A stretch of DNA of 64,000 nucleotides, taken from positions 63,218,578-63,282,577 of the forward strand of contig OZ024903.1 of NCBI GenBank assembly GCA_964017125.1. Reading direction: 5' to 3'. This DNA comes from Flabesymbios commensalis. Its lineage: Eukaryota > Annelida > Polychaeta > Terebellida > Flabelligeridae. The notes under the pieces are model-generated. The model ran no database searches, was not told the origin of the DNA, and saw only the letters and a program-made list of their open reading frames with translations. Shown piece by piece: positions 1 through 11,559 of the stretch (within the stretch, counting starts at the first letter, position 1; each line of letters starts with the position of its first letter). The position numbers and the translations under genes were made by a program.

Positions 1-221
1 ATAGGCTTAATTTAATATATCTGGTATAACATCTGTATATTTTTCTCACTTTAGCATTTACTTTTAATATTGGTAGGGTAAGCTAATCTATGTTCTTAAT
101 ACCAGCAGCATTGTCAACTTATTAACCTTGAAATTTCATGCTATTTTCATTTATTGTGAGCCGTCAATTGCTACTGCGATTCCTACAGGAAATGAAAATT
201 ACCTGTTTTTATAAATTCAGG

Positions 222-573
222 TGATGTCAATAATTCAAGTCACGAAAAGAAAAAAACTAGAAAACCCAGACTTTCACAATTAGATAGTACCCAGTTGTGT
301 ATACTAAGTATTGATACAGGCTCGCCTACAAATCCACACTCAATTTCCAGCTTTAAATGAACGAAAAATAGTACTCTTTATGGAAAATAAACATATGGGA
401 AAATGTATTACTTGATCAACTGAGCATCTATGACAGACTATTTTATTGATTTCATGGCATTTTTATTCGGTCTGAAACTTGCTTGAAACTGAATATATAA
501 GGTCACAGTAATATAAGGGTTAAAAGAAAAAAACACAAGCATGTATCATCATGTAGTGGATTATCTTTTTTAG
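222..573 (+). other. Intron sequence left of the first readable CPD exon
   Basis: No confident exon is seen here. An open stretch after 'aaattcag' at 222 has no M14 similarity and is treated as intron. It holds a short remnant of the hairpin-MITE motif (tttccagctttaaatga). Confidence 0.4.
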
Positions 574-705
574 AGCATGGCCTTGAGAAACAGGATGAGC
601 CTGAAGTAAGCGCTATCAAAGATTGGTTAAAACAAACTCGTGTTGACTTGACATTAGTAATGAATGATGGAGCTGTTAAGGCTTCATTTCCAAGAACAGA
701 ATATG
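574..705 (+). CDS. CPD: CPD exon: M14 domain, EPE..DW motif region
   Basis: Acceptor 'ttttttag', donor ATATG|gtaag. It starts with two bases of a split codon and ends in phase 1. It encodes HGLEKQDEPEVSAIKDWL, the M14 segment following DLNRNFP, then LVMNDGAVKASFP where active enzymes have the NLHGG zinc-ligand motif. The His is replaced by Asn. Confidence 0.9.
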
Positions 706-3700
706 GTAAGTTAATAACAATTATTATTTACCTTTATTGTATAATTCTAAGCAATTATTTTTTTATCTTAATTTTGAAAAGGTCATATAAATTATTTTTA
801 AAGCCAGTTTTTTTTACAGTATGATATACAGTGTACAGGGGTGAAATTAAACGTTGAGGGCATGCCAATCCACAGGACTGGCAAATCAAGGAAACTGCCA
901 TTCCTGAATAGAAACTGTCTTTCCTATAAATAGCATTTGTTATAGGATGGCCTTGAATTTGCCAGTTCATCTGAATGGCTAATTACAAATTTTGCCATTC
1001 CTGCACATTTTTGGGCAGTACCGGACTGGAGAAATGGCCGTGTACTCTTCCTGTTGTGATGACTTTCGATATATGCTACATATGCAAATATGTTGATTGG
1101 AATGGTGTTTTTCAGATTCTGCGAATTCAATAATGTCAGGTTTTGCAATGAAGTATGCAACTGAACACCCTTACATGAAGTCAGGTGTGGTGTGTGGAGC
1201 GACTCATATTGCAGGTAGTGTACTACATGTAGTGTATTGAGATATTATATATTATTGGCCTTACAGTCCTTCAGCTTATATATTGTACACTTCTTATCAC
1301 ATATTACAGTACCACATGTACAGCCAAACTCACATGCGAAAACACATATTTCAATTTCGGTTTTTTTCTCGTTTTACAAACAGTATCCTTCTTTATTGCA
1401 ATTTTACATCAAGTGGTTTATTTTGGAACAGCTAAACTTATTTAAAAAAAATTAGTTAAGTTATTTTTGATGTTTTTATAATTCTTTTTGTTTGAAGAAA
1501 TGTCTGCTGTGACTTTGTCTGCAGTGAATGATAACACAGTGACCATTTCAGGTGAAGATCACCCAGGAAGTCTCCAGGTAAGTATGATACACTACATATC
1601 AACCGTTTGTACTGTAACAGATACAATTTTCTAGATACTTTCTCATTTACAATGGTTTAATGTATAAATTCATACATGTGGCATGATAATAAGCAATTTT
1701 ACTGACTACTACCATTTATTTGTATGAGTTATAAATAGATAAAATGATTTACCAGAATCAATATCCTAGAGCATATCACACTATTTCTTAAGTTAAAGAA
1801 CTAGATGGCTGACAGTAGGGTTGTGCATAGAATTTAAAGTGCTTTTATATATTTAAAAATCATTGCATGGTCAGGCACCACACTACTCAGAAGTGCTGTG
1901 CTGTTATCAACAACGTCCTAGTCTATAGAGCCTAGAGCCTGTGCCTGTGACACGGAAGCTTTTAGTACACAAGGGCCAGCCCTGTGTAATATACGTCTGC
2001 ATGATATCTATGCAGCAAGCTCTGGACATAGTAAAAATAAAGTTAAAAGCACATTTTTTTTAGAATTTATTATACCTAATAGCAATATTTATTCATATCG
2101 AAGTTTACTTTTTAAGATAGCTTAACATACTTAATGATGTTGTTTAAAAAAAATCTTCACTTAGTTTTTAACTTTTCATATAGCTAGCTTATTTTCATAT
2201 GTTTTTCTTCTAAACGCCATGACAAGCAGTGCTGGATTTGTGCATGCGTTTTAAAATACTGTAAGTAAATAAATAAAAATATTAAATACCCACTGAACAT
2301 GGATAATTTACATGTTAATTATAGATCAATAGCATACATTATGATTTGATATCATGCTAACACTTGATATTATAAGGAGAATAATATAATGTACATAACA
2401 TATCACCATTTCCATTTATTTATTTATGTATTCAAATAGTATTATACTTGTCCCACGGAGAATAGGCTAAGTTTATTATAAAATGAATGGTAATAAATTA
2501 TCACTTAATTCTATACTGTTATTATATTCTATTTATACAGAACTGGGTCTGGGCACATCATCATATGCCGGTATTGACAATCTACGTGAGCTGTTGTAAC
2601 GCACCTCCATCTTCATATCTGCCAATGCTGTGGCAGAATCATCAAAATGCTCTTTTGTCTGTTATGAGAAGGGTAAATATTTATTGCTATAGAAAAGATT
2701 ATATAACAATACATGTATACTTAATTATTCATCCCGGTCCCATTCATCATTAAAATCACTGCCACATCCTGCTTTTTCATGGATAATATTTCAATCTATT
2801 TGAGCTGCCATAGAGCCCCACCAGCAGATTAGGACCCTCTCCACCAAATCTTACAATCAGTACAAAATTTTATTACCAATGCAAGTAATATAGATACTGT
2901 TTTATAGCTCTAAAGAGTTGTATTTATTGATGGAGATAACAGCACTATACATTTTAACATTAAACCCAGACCCTTGTTGATCTTTACTCATTTTATTTTA
3001 CTTTATTATGAAATTTCATATTATACATATATTATATGACATTTCTCAAAGTCAATTTGGAGGACATAAAAAATCCTGGAGACTTATTTATAATGATGTG
3101 TCATCCCACGTTTGTTCAGCTTCCATGGTTGAAGATGCTGAATTAATGTCACGAGAAAATAAATAATTTTTAATTACTGCCTCCTAATTCCCACCAGAAT
3201 AGTGTCAATACTTTGGGAATCATTTGCACATAAAAAAACAAATTATCTAGGTTCCATAGAAAACAAAAAAAAACAAATACAAATGGAGCATACACTACCT
3301 TCAACATGTTATTAGCTACAGTATATTTGTCGACAATTCTTCTGAGCTTAACTGCAAGTGACCTCTTATTTTGTCAGTAAAATTAAATTTTGTATATTTA
3401 ATCCTGGTCAGGTGAACCTAGGTTTACATGGACATGTATCAGATATAAATGGACATCCAGTGATAGGAGCTCTAGTGTACATTGAAGACCAGGACTGGAC
3501 TGTCAACACAGACAAGCATGGAAATTTTCATCTGTTAATCCATGGCTCCTACCAAATTGTGACACAGGCTCCAGGTTATGACAAAATGTTAAAGGTATGT
3601 ATTATCACATGATATCATAGCTAGTATATTTCTTTATATCTAAAAGTGATTAACCCTTTAAGTCCTCATGATTCCTAAAAAAAAAGGTTAAACAACATTT

Positions 3701-5703
3701 GCTATCAAAAATCTTGAGGAAAATTTCATCAATTCTTTAATTTGCTACCTATTTCAATTCATCTTCATCCACTACAAGTCGGGAATTGCGATAGCAATTT
3801 GCAGCTTGTAGTGGATGAAGATGGCAGTCTAGAAAGGGTTAATTACTCGTTAACATTTTTCATACATTATGACAGTAGGGTATACATTGTACATACTATT
3901 TCTCAATAGATTCCTGTCAAAGCATATACCTCATGTGACCTACTAGTTTAAGCGGGTAACAATCAGATGTGACTAAATATTCTAATTTAAAAAACTTGAC
4001 AAGTTTTTCATGTATCCTTGTGAAATATATAAAAAACTTGACAAGTTTTTCATGTATCCTTGTGAAATTTGTTCTGAATGTTGCTAATACGGTAACCAGT
4101 TGTCGGAAAGTTTGATAATTGTTAGAAAATTATCAAATAATTGACAAATCTGATTTTACATTGTTAATTTAATTTGCCCTGTTGTCCTGCAGTCAGTTGA
4201 TACCTAATTACTTTATTGAAAATAAAAAAATGACTGGCTTATGATTTTCACAAAATTATCCTTTTTTAAATTTTATTTAGGAGTGTGCTCTTGTTTATTT
4301 ATAAATTTCGATAAATTACATGTTATGATATGAATAGCTTCCCATTGTGTTCCTTATATTGTTTTTCAAATGTTTATCGTAGAACATTTGTATTGCTTTC
4401 CGTTTTTGTTCATGTTTGGATGGAATACTCTATGCAATTAAAATATCCTGTAGGGGAGGAATAATTCCCCGAGCTGCTGTTAGCAGCTTGTTGTTGGGGC
4501 TACTAGTGAGTTGGATTTTCTAGGATGTGTTTCTGATTTGAAACATTCCATGCATAATAGGAATGGTTGTTTGCAATACAAAGTTGTTTAGAAATTCCCC
4601 CTTTAAAGCTACTCAAGTAAGTTAAAGTTTACCTGTAACATTTCTCTAGTATACTATTATGATTTCTATTTTATGGAAGAGAGTAGCGATCAGTGCTGAA
4701 GAAAGAGTGATGATTAATTTGGTGTTGAAAAGAACAGAGTTTCATATATTTGGTGTGAAGCCCTCACTGCTTGCAACAGGGGCAGGTAATTTACACTCAT
4801 AGTCTGCATCCTAACATCTTGTATATCTAACAAATTTGACAGAAATTCTGTCTATTTCCCCACGCTTTCATCGATTCATTTCTCTTTAATCTTTTCTTAT
4901 TTATAAGCATTCACCCAATTTTTTTTAATTGTCTGATATGACCTGAAATTTTCTAAAGCTATTATTAAATAACAGAATAACCACAATGTCTATTAAAGCT
5001 TCAAATGTTGTATTTTTTCCTTTCCACTTTTTCATTAATAATATAAGGCTGGAATTGCAGACATGATTTCTAACTTTGGAGACTTATTTTGAAAACAAAT
5101 GTTTGAATAATGATAGATTATAATTATCTTGGAATATAAAACGTTATTTGGAAATGTAGAGTGAAATGTTTGCTTATTTAAACTGTTTTTTTTATGGCAT
5201 CAAATAAAGAGCGGAGGTAATCATTAATTTTGTGATGAGATACATGTAGTAGCTAAGAAATACTTCATTTTGTGCTTCACCTTTAAAGTATGTGTTGTAG
5301 TTTTGCTTGCTCCTAGAGTATCTCCGTCTTACTATTAGATTGATAATGGAATAGAAGCTGACTATGACTGTTTTCTTTTATTCGGTTAGGTCTGCTATGT
5401 GGAGCAGTTCTTATTGCTGCCGCTATAGTTTTCTGTTGTCGATCACGCTGCCGTAAATCTTCAAACAGATGGAAAAATGGTTTCCATCGTTTAAGATTAG
5501 AAGATGAGGCTGGCGAGGACAAGTACCATACCTCATCACTAAGTGCCAAACCATTTTATAAAAACGCATATCATGACGATCCTCTGCATGAGAATGAGAA
5601 TGCAGGCACGGCTACACTGCTGACACAGGAATATCATGACGAGGACTCGGACGAAGATTTTGCCATAGACATTCATCCTCCATCAAAAAGCAGCAGATAC
5701 TGA
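574..5703 (+). CDS. CPD: Carboxypeptidase D, C-terminal part (7 exons, 3' end of gene)
   Basis: CPD is a type I membrane protein of the trans-Golgi network with tandem M14 metallocarboxypeptidase domains that trim C-terminal Lys/Arg from processed precursors. Seven exons join in phase (574-705, 1116-1214, 1552-1577, 2541-2672, 3412-3594, 4680-4785, 5390-5703) into 329 residues: about 130 of an M14 domain, about 80 of the transthyretin-like subdomain, a membrane helix and a tail of about 85 residues. Aligned by hand with vertebrate CPD domain III, the zinc-ligand His of the LHGG motif is Asn (LVMNDG) and the catalytic Glu is Tyr (TIYVSCC; human has YTSCC). This repeat should therefore be inactive, as domain III of known CPDs is. 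The tail shares GFHRLR and acidic clusters with human CPD. The active domains, signal peptide and promoter lie left of the window. The Mondo gene downstream is convergent. Confidence 0.93.
1116..1214 (+). CDS. CPD: CPD exon: M14 domain middle
   Basis: Acceptor 'gtttttcag', donor GCAG|gtagtg. It joins the previous exon in phase 1 to read TEYDSANSIMSGFAMKYA, then HPYMKSGVVCGATHIAG. It corresponds to the helix and loop before the GGMQDYNY-type motif of M14 enzymes. Confidence 0.88.
1552..1577 (+). CDS. CPD: CPD micro-exon (26 nt), GSLQ motif
   Basis: Acceptor 'ccatttcag', donor CTCCAG|gtaagt. It reads GEDHPGSLQ across the junction and aligns with human domain III HLGSMKDY. Two further acceptors upstream, giving starts at 1525 and about 1499, are also in frame and would add 9 to 18 residues. 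The short form is preferred because it keeps the human spacing. Confidence 0.7.
2541..2672 (+). CDS. CPD: CPD exon: M14 C-terminal part with Tyr for catalytic Glu
   Basis: Acceptor 'tttatacag', donor AGAAGG|gtaaat, 44 whole codons. It encodes NWVWAHHHMP, VLTIYVSCCNAPPSS and LPMLWQNHQNALLSVMRR. This matches human CPD domain III (ITVYTSCCYFPS, LPSLWADNKRSLLSM) almost position by position. The position of the general-base Glu is Tyr. Confidence 0.93.
3412..3594 (+). CDS. CPD: CPD exon: transthyretin-like subdomain
   Basis: Acceptor 'cctggtcag', donor TTAAAG|gtatgt, 61 codons. It encodes the all-beta module that follows each M14 domain: VNLGLHGHVSDINGHPV, then DWTVNTDKHGNFHLLI and YQIVTQAPGYDKM. 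The pattern G-x-V-x-D-x-x-G-x-P-V and the D-x-x-G-x-F/Y turn are typical of M14B enzymes. Confidence 0.93.
3654..3838. mobile_element. TTAA-flanked hairpin MITE, CPD intron (hairpin type C)
   Basis: Flanked by TTAA at 3650-3653 and 3839-3842, with ends CCCTTTA and AAAGGG. The centre is a long imperfect hairpin with arms catcttcatccactacaag and its complement around a gcgatagc loop (about 3759-3824). TTAA duplication with CCC ends is the hallmark of piggyBac-type elements. There is no transposase. Confidence 0.75.
4680..4785 (+). CDS. CPD: CPD exon: end of transthyretin-like subdomain and juxtamembrane stretch
   Basis: Acceptor 'tttatggaag', donor GGGGCAG|gtaatt. It reads RVAISAEERVMINLVLKR, the last strand, then FHIFGVKPSLLATGA, which matches human NRIFGLPRELVVTVSGA. 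An alternative acceptor at 'tctctag' would start the exon at 4650 and add ten residues in frame. The shorter exon fits the family spacing. Confidence 0.82.
5390..5703 (+). CDS. CPD: CPD last exon: membrane helix and cytosolic tail, stop at 5701-5703
   Basis: Acceptor 'ttcggttag'. It encodes the hydrophobic GLLCGAVLIAAAIVFCC, then a basic stop-transfer (RSRCRKSSNRWK), NGFHRLRLEDEAGED, a middle stretch with YKNAYHDD, and an acidic run DEDSDEDF before TGA. Human CPD has DGFHRLR followed by acidic casein-kinase-2-type sites at the same place. Those signals govern TGN retrieval and sorting in the family. Confidence 0.93.
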
Positions 5704-5988
5704 TTTTTATGTTGTATAATTTTCTCATCTCTAATACAAATATATTATACAGAACAAATTTAATTTGTAACAAATATATATGGCTTGGTTTACTGATTTT
5801 TCTGCAGGTGGTGTAGTTTAGGTTGCATCTGCCTTCGATATTTTCTTCTACCACAGTTGAATGTTTACCACCACTGTGTGAAAATATATATTTTTCTTGT
5901 GAATAATGAGGGTGTGAGAAATGAATTAATAGAGTGTTGGTAAGCCATATATCAAGTTGTCATGATGCTCTACCTATATGTGCCTGAT

Positions 5989-5994
5989 ATTAAA
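5989..5994 (+). promoter_or_regulatory. Candidate polyadenylation signal of CPD
   Basis: ATTAAA lies 286 bp after the CPD stop and touches the left end of a TTAA-type MITE (5996-6230). A canonical AATAAA at 6112-6117 lies inside that MITE. Which one is used cannot be told from sequence. Confidence 0.35.
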
Positions 5995-5995
5995 A

Positions 5996-6230
5996 CCCTT
6001 TCAACACTAAATTAATTCTTGGTGTTTTTCATCATTTAAAGCTGGAATTGCTAACGCAATTTCCAGCTTCAAATGATAAAAAACACTTTTATTTAAAAAA
6101 ATTATATGTCCAATAAACATGATAAAATAATTAATGATTTACCTGATGTCTACACAATGACACTTTAAATGCAACATATTTGTTGTTGAATGAGCTGTGC
6201 AGCATATATCGGTCTGTAGTGTTGAAAGGG
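5996..6230. mobile_element. TTAA-type hairpin MITE (hairpin type A)
   Basis: Ends are CCCTTTCAACACTA and its complement TAGTGTTGAAAGGG. The right flank is TTAA; the left flank has decayed to AAAA. The central hairpin pairs tttaaagctggaattgc with gcaatttccagcttcaaa. It sits about 290 bp after the CPD stop, so it may lie in the CPD 3' UTR. Confidence 0.7.
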
Positions 6231-6417
6231 TTAATTAACCCTGAGAGAAGCACTAATGTCCACTATAATAGTGTACCACATGTGTAACCAGCTTTTTAAA
6301 GTATGTATATTTTAAATGACATACACCGTGACTTCATTTTCACTGACTTCAAACTGGGAATCAGTGGAGCAAGAAACAACTTGATGAGACTGAAAATGTA
6401 ATAGTTCCGAGCTTTAA

Positions 6418-6657
6418 CCCTTTAGCCGCCGAATTATTCAATCTGAATTTTCACCCACTTGAAGTTATGTCTCGCTGACGCGATCCACAACTTCAAGTGA
6501 GTGAAAATTATTCAGATTTGACAAAATGGAGGTCAACAGTTTTCAAATATTGCTGATTGATGTCATATTTTATTTTTTTAACATGCTTGAAAGGTGGTAC
6601 TCAATGTGCTAATAAAAAATGAAAACCCAAATATATGCGGCACCGGCGGTTAAAGGG
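6418..6657. mobile_element. TTAA-flanked hairpin MITE (hairpin type B)
   Basis: TTAA at 6414-6417 and 6658-6661. Ends are CCCTTTAGCCGCCG and CCGGCGGTTAAAGGG. The hairpin arms are cacccacttgaagttatg and its near-complement, with loop gctgacgc. The same ends recur on the 91-bp element at 54696-54786, which lacks the hairpin. Confidence 0.75.
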
Positions 6658-6925
6658 TTAAGGGTTACACTGTTGAGGTGAAAGTTCAATTCATTTTTAT
6701 TCCTGAAGATTCCACATGTTTCTGTCATATTTCTGTTTCGTATGAAGCAGAGGTGGCTTACGCAATTCCCGCCTCAAAAGAGAGAAATGTAGATTTTTTA
6801 AATTAGACATTTCAAAACTAATATTTTTTTACATATAATTTACAAAGCCGATAGTTTTCTCGTTTTGTATTATTTCATCTAAAGACCATTCAACGTGTAT
6901 GTTTATATAATTTATAGGAGTATTA

Positions 6926-7045
6926 CCGTATCCACGCGCACGTGCATGCACTCATATTTGAAGATACACTTAGTTTTCGGAAATATTTTTGGAGCCATGC
7001 CTGTTGATTTTCACTGAGCATGCACGGTTATACGCGGGGATGCGG
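6926..7045. mobile_element. 120-bp MITE with CCGTATCC ends
   Basis: Terminal inverted repeats CCGTATCCACGCGC and GCGGGGATGCGG are flanked on both sides by TATTA (6921-6925 and 7046-7050). A target site containing TTA fits PIF/Harbinger-type insertion. The inner sequence repeats 'tgcatgcac' motifs. A larger relative lies at 26494-27161. Confidence 0.6.
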
Positions 7046-7512
7046 TATTAACGTTGACAACAGCTTTTCAATGAATGTAATTATGAGTTCATCGTGATCT
7101 AACTTGTGTAACTGATCGCTGTCAGTATAATACTGCTGATCTGATAAATAACCACGTAGTGCCATGAATTGAAAAATGTATATTATGGATAAAATTGAAT
7201 CACATTTTGTGAACTGTGCATTTGTAACTGTGTAGTTAAAAGTACCTGCAGTGTCATAGTTGAAAAATGTAAGTCGTAGAGACACAAAGAAGTGAAAAAA
7301 ACAATGGTAGTTTAGAAGGTTAGCATGCAGTATAATGTTTGACTATATTTTTAAGATGACAAATATGCTGTTATATTTTCGAAATAATATGAATTTCTAA
7401 AAGACAGTAACACTTCATACAGTTCTAACTAAGCACTGCTGTGTGATGAATTTTTTGCTTTAATGTTGTGGCAACAATTTGCTGTTTTCACATTCCATAT
7501 TGTATTCCTCAA

Positions 7513-7752
7513 CCCTTACAGCGCGGGAATCGACTTCATAATCTGACATCTGTAGACGTACTGTAAGACTAAACATATTTATAATGGCTGTAGACGTACA
7601 GTAAGACTAAACATATTTATAGTGGCCGTTGACCCATAACATAGGTATTCAAAGCAATCAGAAAGAGCTAACTAAGACATTTATGATGATTTTAAATTGA
7701 ATAAAACCGCTGGTCTCCATGGTTTGTACAAAAAACTTCAGCGCTTTAAGGG
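7513..7752. mobile_element. TTAA-type MITE (type D), first of a tandem pair
   Basis: Ends are CCCTTACAGCGC and GCGCTTTAAGGG. The left flank is TCAA (decayed) and the right flank is the TTAA shared with the next element. The type D hairpin seen in sister copies has been replaced by a direct duplication of about 38 bp (gtagacgta...taagactaaac). Confidence 0.7.
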
Positions 7753-7756
7753 TTAA

Positions 7757-8010
7757 CCCTTACAGCGCGGGGGCCGACTTTAGTCATCAGAATGTGACGT
7801 CTAAAGACGTCACATTCTGTCACTGACGTCTAAAGTCGATCCCCGCACTGTAGGAATCAAAATAGTTGTAATGGCCGTAGACCCATAACATACCGGTAGG
7901 TATTCAAATGAATCAGAAATAGCTGACTAAGACATTTATGATGATTTCAAATTGAACAAAAAAACCTTTGATTTCCATGGGTTATGCAAAATAATTCAGC
8001 GCTTTAAGGG
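7757..8010. mobile_element. TTAA-type hairpin MITE (type D), second of a tandem pair
   Basis: It begins directly after TTAA 7753-7756, which it shares with the preceding copy, and has the same ends and orientation. The hairpin arms are agaatgtgacgtctaaag and its complement. The right flank is TTGA. Confidence 0.7.
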
Positions 8011-10051
8011 TTGAAGCAATATCAAAGTGTAATAATCTATCGGCTAGCACAATTATTTATGTATCGGTCCATTTGAAAACATATACATGTATGTGTGAGT
8101 TATTGGCATTGTACGAACAAACTTTATGATCTGTGATTTCATGAACAGAATGACGACTTATTAATCGTCATCTACGAATTAATGAGTTGGTATATATGAC
8201 TAATTAGTGACTCATTAGACCTTATATGACGAAATGTTACTTGCATTATATTATTTGTTATCTGTTAAATATTGATATTGCAATAACTGTTTAGATCAAT
8301 TTGTCACTCACAAACTAAGTGTGCTCAATCCGTCACAATGCATGCGTGCAACAATGTGTATATGATATACTACTCTAGAGGTACATGTATATGATATGCT
8401 ACTCATTTAGACATTATTATTTCAATAGATATCCATAGATATCATATAATATATATCATTGTACTGTAAATCTTATATTTAATGCCCAGGCGTTACTTAG
8501 AATATCACCACCTCCCCCTGCGGCTGTAGGTGAACTGGGCTCCTTTTGGACGTTTGACTATGGGGTCGGGTTGAGCAGCCGCGCAATCAGATTATCTGTT
8601 GGCAGGCGTACTCAGCAAACACTATACATTAAACCAATTTGATTTTTGCGGTGCCCACCGTTTGCGACATTAGCCCAACATTAATTTAATAAAACAACAT
8701 TGCATGATTTATTATATAGTGTTTGCTGGTTGGGAGACAGAGGTTCAAGTTTTAACGCTGTGTCGGGTCTTCCAGGTACTACTGGTGGTGTGATAGTTAT
8801 TCCAGATACATAGACTAGTATAGCTCAGTAAAAGTGGTGAAACAGTTTTATGTAAAATGTTGAGATAATAATCCTGAAATAACGTGAATTAGCATAATTA
8901 CTTTAGTTTAACGTTCTTTTCTTTCAAGTTAACTTCCCTTAACATTCAATTTCTATTTTAAATTAAACTAAGTTTATGCCACACCAATTTGATCATCAGT
9001 TCAGTAAAAATGTAAAACCTTCAATTTTCTGATTGTTACACTTGTTTCTATCTAATAACATATATATATACCCACATCTAGTCGATATATCCTTTTTTAT
9101 ATAGAAAACCGTGAGCCCTCCACTGAGTTATCAGCCACTGTTCCAATGGACACCATTTTGCAAAGTTAACGCCCCTATTTTTTATGACCACTATCCACTG
9201 TTTTATGACCACTGTCCAATGAAATTGATGTGGCCTTAAGGTTGATTATAAAAATGTTGTTCAGTGATGTTACACCTTTGAGATATACATTACAAAGTTC
9301 TATCGTAATCTGTATACTATGATATACAGGGTTTTAATAAGGGCACGATTATGACAGTATGACAGGCGACAGGTTCACTGGGTTGCCTTCGCTTTCACAG
9401 CGTAGACTTATTTTTGTGACGTTAATTGCAATATACAGAAGCCGAACATAACCACCTCTGCAGTAATCAAACGACAGTCAGTCTCACTATAGGTTTACAT
9501 AGTTATGGGCTGTAGAATATGCGGAAGCTCTCCACTGAAAAACCTACAGTATCACCACCACATTTACACGACATGTGTAATTTTTACTTTATTTGAGGAT
9601 ATTTTGTCCCGACTCTCAACATGTTTGAATGATGTTCTTTTCATTTTTTTCGAAAATGTGTGTAAAATCTGTTATTTTCTAGTAAGTGGTATATCTGCTC
9701 ATATGTATGTGGATATAATTAATACTATACCTACATATTATATGTTAACAAATGTGCATAGAATCGAAAAACCAAGAAAGTGATAGTATTAAAAATACAC
9801 GTTTCGATCCATTATTGCAAACGTGATGAATTGATACATATAATCCGTAAACTGAATGCATGGATATTCGTCAGTCAGTGCCATTCTCACCGATTAGTGG
9901 CCTACCTATACACATGTAAATGAAAGCCATGTTGTATCCAGTCTGATGGATGTAAGCATGTTATTTTTTCTAATCCTGCACTTAAGTCTGCTCTTATCGT
10001 TTGTCAATAACTGGAATGATTTTCATTTAGCAGTGATGGTTATTGGCTTAA
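8011..10051. other. Gene-free stretch between CPD and the minisatellite
   Basis: No exon is recognisable on either strand. It contains one small TIR element (8612-8729) and AT-rich sequence. Open frames here are short and match nothing known to me. Confidence 0.5.
8612..8729. mobile_element. Small MITE with cagcaaacac ends
   Basis: Inverted ends tcagcaaacactata and tatagtgtttgctgg enclose about 90 bp including 'agcccaacatt'. It belongs to the same loose family as 15892-15990, 36548-36645 and 63774-63900 (CCCAGCRAACAC ends). Confidence 0.5.
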
Positions 10052-10299
10052 CCCTTATGCTGTCGGGTCCGTATATAGGCCCCTATGCGTTTTAAAGCAA
10101 ATGTCGGGACCAAATCAATTTAACTCTAAATTGCTAAAATATTTTGTGACTGATGCTTAGTTAACCTAATAATACAATTTTGAAGACTTATTTTTCCATA
10201 AATAGAATTATTTTTTGTCATTTGAAGCTGGTAAGTGCGTTAGCAATTCCAGCTTCAAATGAATGAAAAATAGTCCGAAACAATTCGGCAGGATAAGGG
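10052..10299. mobile_element. TTAA-type hairpin MITE (hairpin type A)
   Basis: TTAA at 10048-10051, right flank CTAA. Ends are CCCTTATGCTGTCGGG and CGGCAGGATAAGGG. The hairpin arms are tcatttgaagctgg and its complement, with loop gcgttagc. Confidence 0.7.
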
Positions 10300-10500
10300 C
10301 TAAGCGCAGGAATAATTATTTACAAATACATTAAATTTTATAATAAATCATATACATTTTAATATATTATGTATATTTTCACTACTCATTGAAACACTAT
10401 ACTAAAATGTTTTTTTTTCCAGAATAAAAAGGCTCTGTTGAAAACGTAGATCTTATTGTCTTAAACTAGTAAACTGAACATGCCAAAATAATGTAAATTC

Positions 10501-10580
10501 GGGGGCCATGGTGTAGCGGTTAACGCTACATACCTGCTTGTCACTCCGGAGTCACTCACGGGTATTCAGGTTTCATATTC
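10501..10580 (+). repeat. tRNA-derived SINE head (fragment)
   Basis: GGGGCCATGGTGTAGCGG followed by ttaacgc resembles the acceptor stem and A box of a tRNA. A degraded B box (gggtattcaggtttc) follows about 45 bp on. No cloverleaf or poly-A end is intact, so this is read as a SINE remnant and not as a tRNA gene. Confidence 0.5.
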
Positions 10581-11559
10581 CTCATTGTGGAGAGCCTCTG
10601 TGCCTGAGAGTAGAGCCTAGTGATTTTCCGTTTAAAAAAAAAGACTTCTGTTTCGGCCAACACTGAATTCCATTTCATTTCCGTTTCGACTTTCACTGAT
10701 GAAAAAAGTACTGTAAAATGGCTTAGAAATAAAAAACGTTTTAATGAAGTCATGTGACTAACTGCAAACTTTGGTAACCTACTTTTATTTATTGTGATAA
10801 AGCCCTGGGCGTTAATTACATTACTCTCTGAGGTTACAGGCAGGTGGGCCCTTGTATATTAGCTAGTCGTTTTCGTGATCGATACTTCTACTCCGTAAAA
10901 TTGGTGATATAATATAACCCAGATAAAATAACCCATATAATCGAACCATGCAGTACCCGGTACGACTTAATTTGTCAGTGGCCAGTATGCATTGCATATA
11001 GGCCTGTACGGTTAGGCCTTGATTATACTTCCAAAATCGGTAGCAATGACAAGCCCACACAGTCAAGTTGTGTGTGGTGATTCCCAAAATTCGTTTCACC
11101 CGAGATTTCAGCGTTCAAAACGGCGTTGATCAAAATATCGTTGGTTTAACTCTTGGTCCGACATATGCACAACATTTTAAGAACCCGGCGAAAAGCCAGC
11201 TACCTGTGGATGACTAAATGTAGATGAAATGTTGCTGATTCTAATAAACATTATTGGCCTGATAAATCACGCCTGAATCTTGCATATCATCATCCGAAAA
11301 AAATCTCGCAATTTTCTGGGTTACAAGCTGTGGCTAAAACGTTAGTTTCAGTCACAGTTTAGGATACTAGTACCGCTATATGGTGTGGGGCTTGGTGAAT
11401 TTCCAACTTAACTTTGATCAGATTTGTTAGCTTAAAGTTGATAAATACACAAATTTCATGACTTTGGGGAAATTTTCAGATCTGCTAATCCGCGATTTCC
11501 GTCCGTATTCCGTCAGGACTCTAATCTGAAGGACATTGTCATGTGGTTTGTCTTACCAT

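Noticed and set aside
222-356. Possible extra CPD exon after 'aaattcag', with 45 open codons
   Set aside because: The translation (DVNNSSHEKKKTRKPRL...) has no M14 similarity, no good donor follows, and the expected DLNRNFP segment is absent.
9505-9783. 92-codon open frame starting MGCRICGSSPLKN
   Set aside because: No recognisable family, AT-rich composition and no splice partners.
10501-10580. tRNA gene
   Set aside because: Only A-box and acceptor-like parts are present; the B box and anticodon stem are degraded, as in a SINE head.
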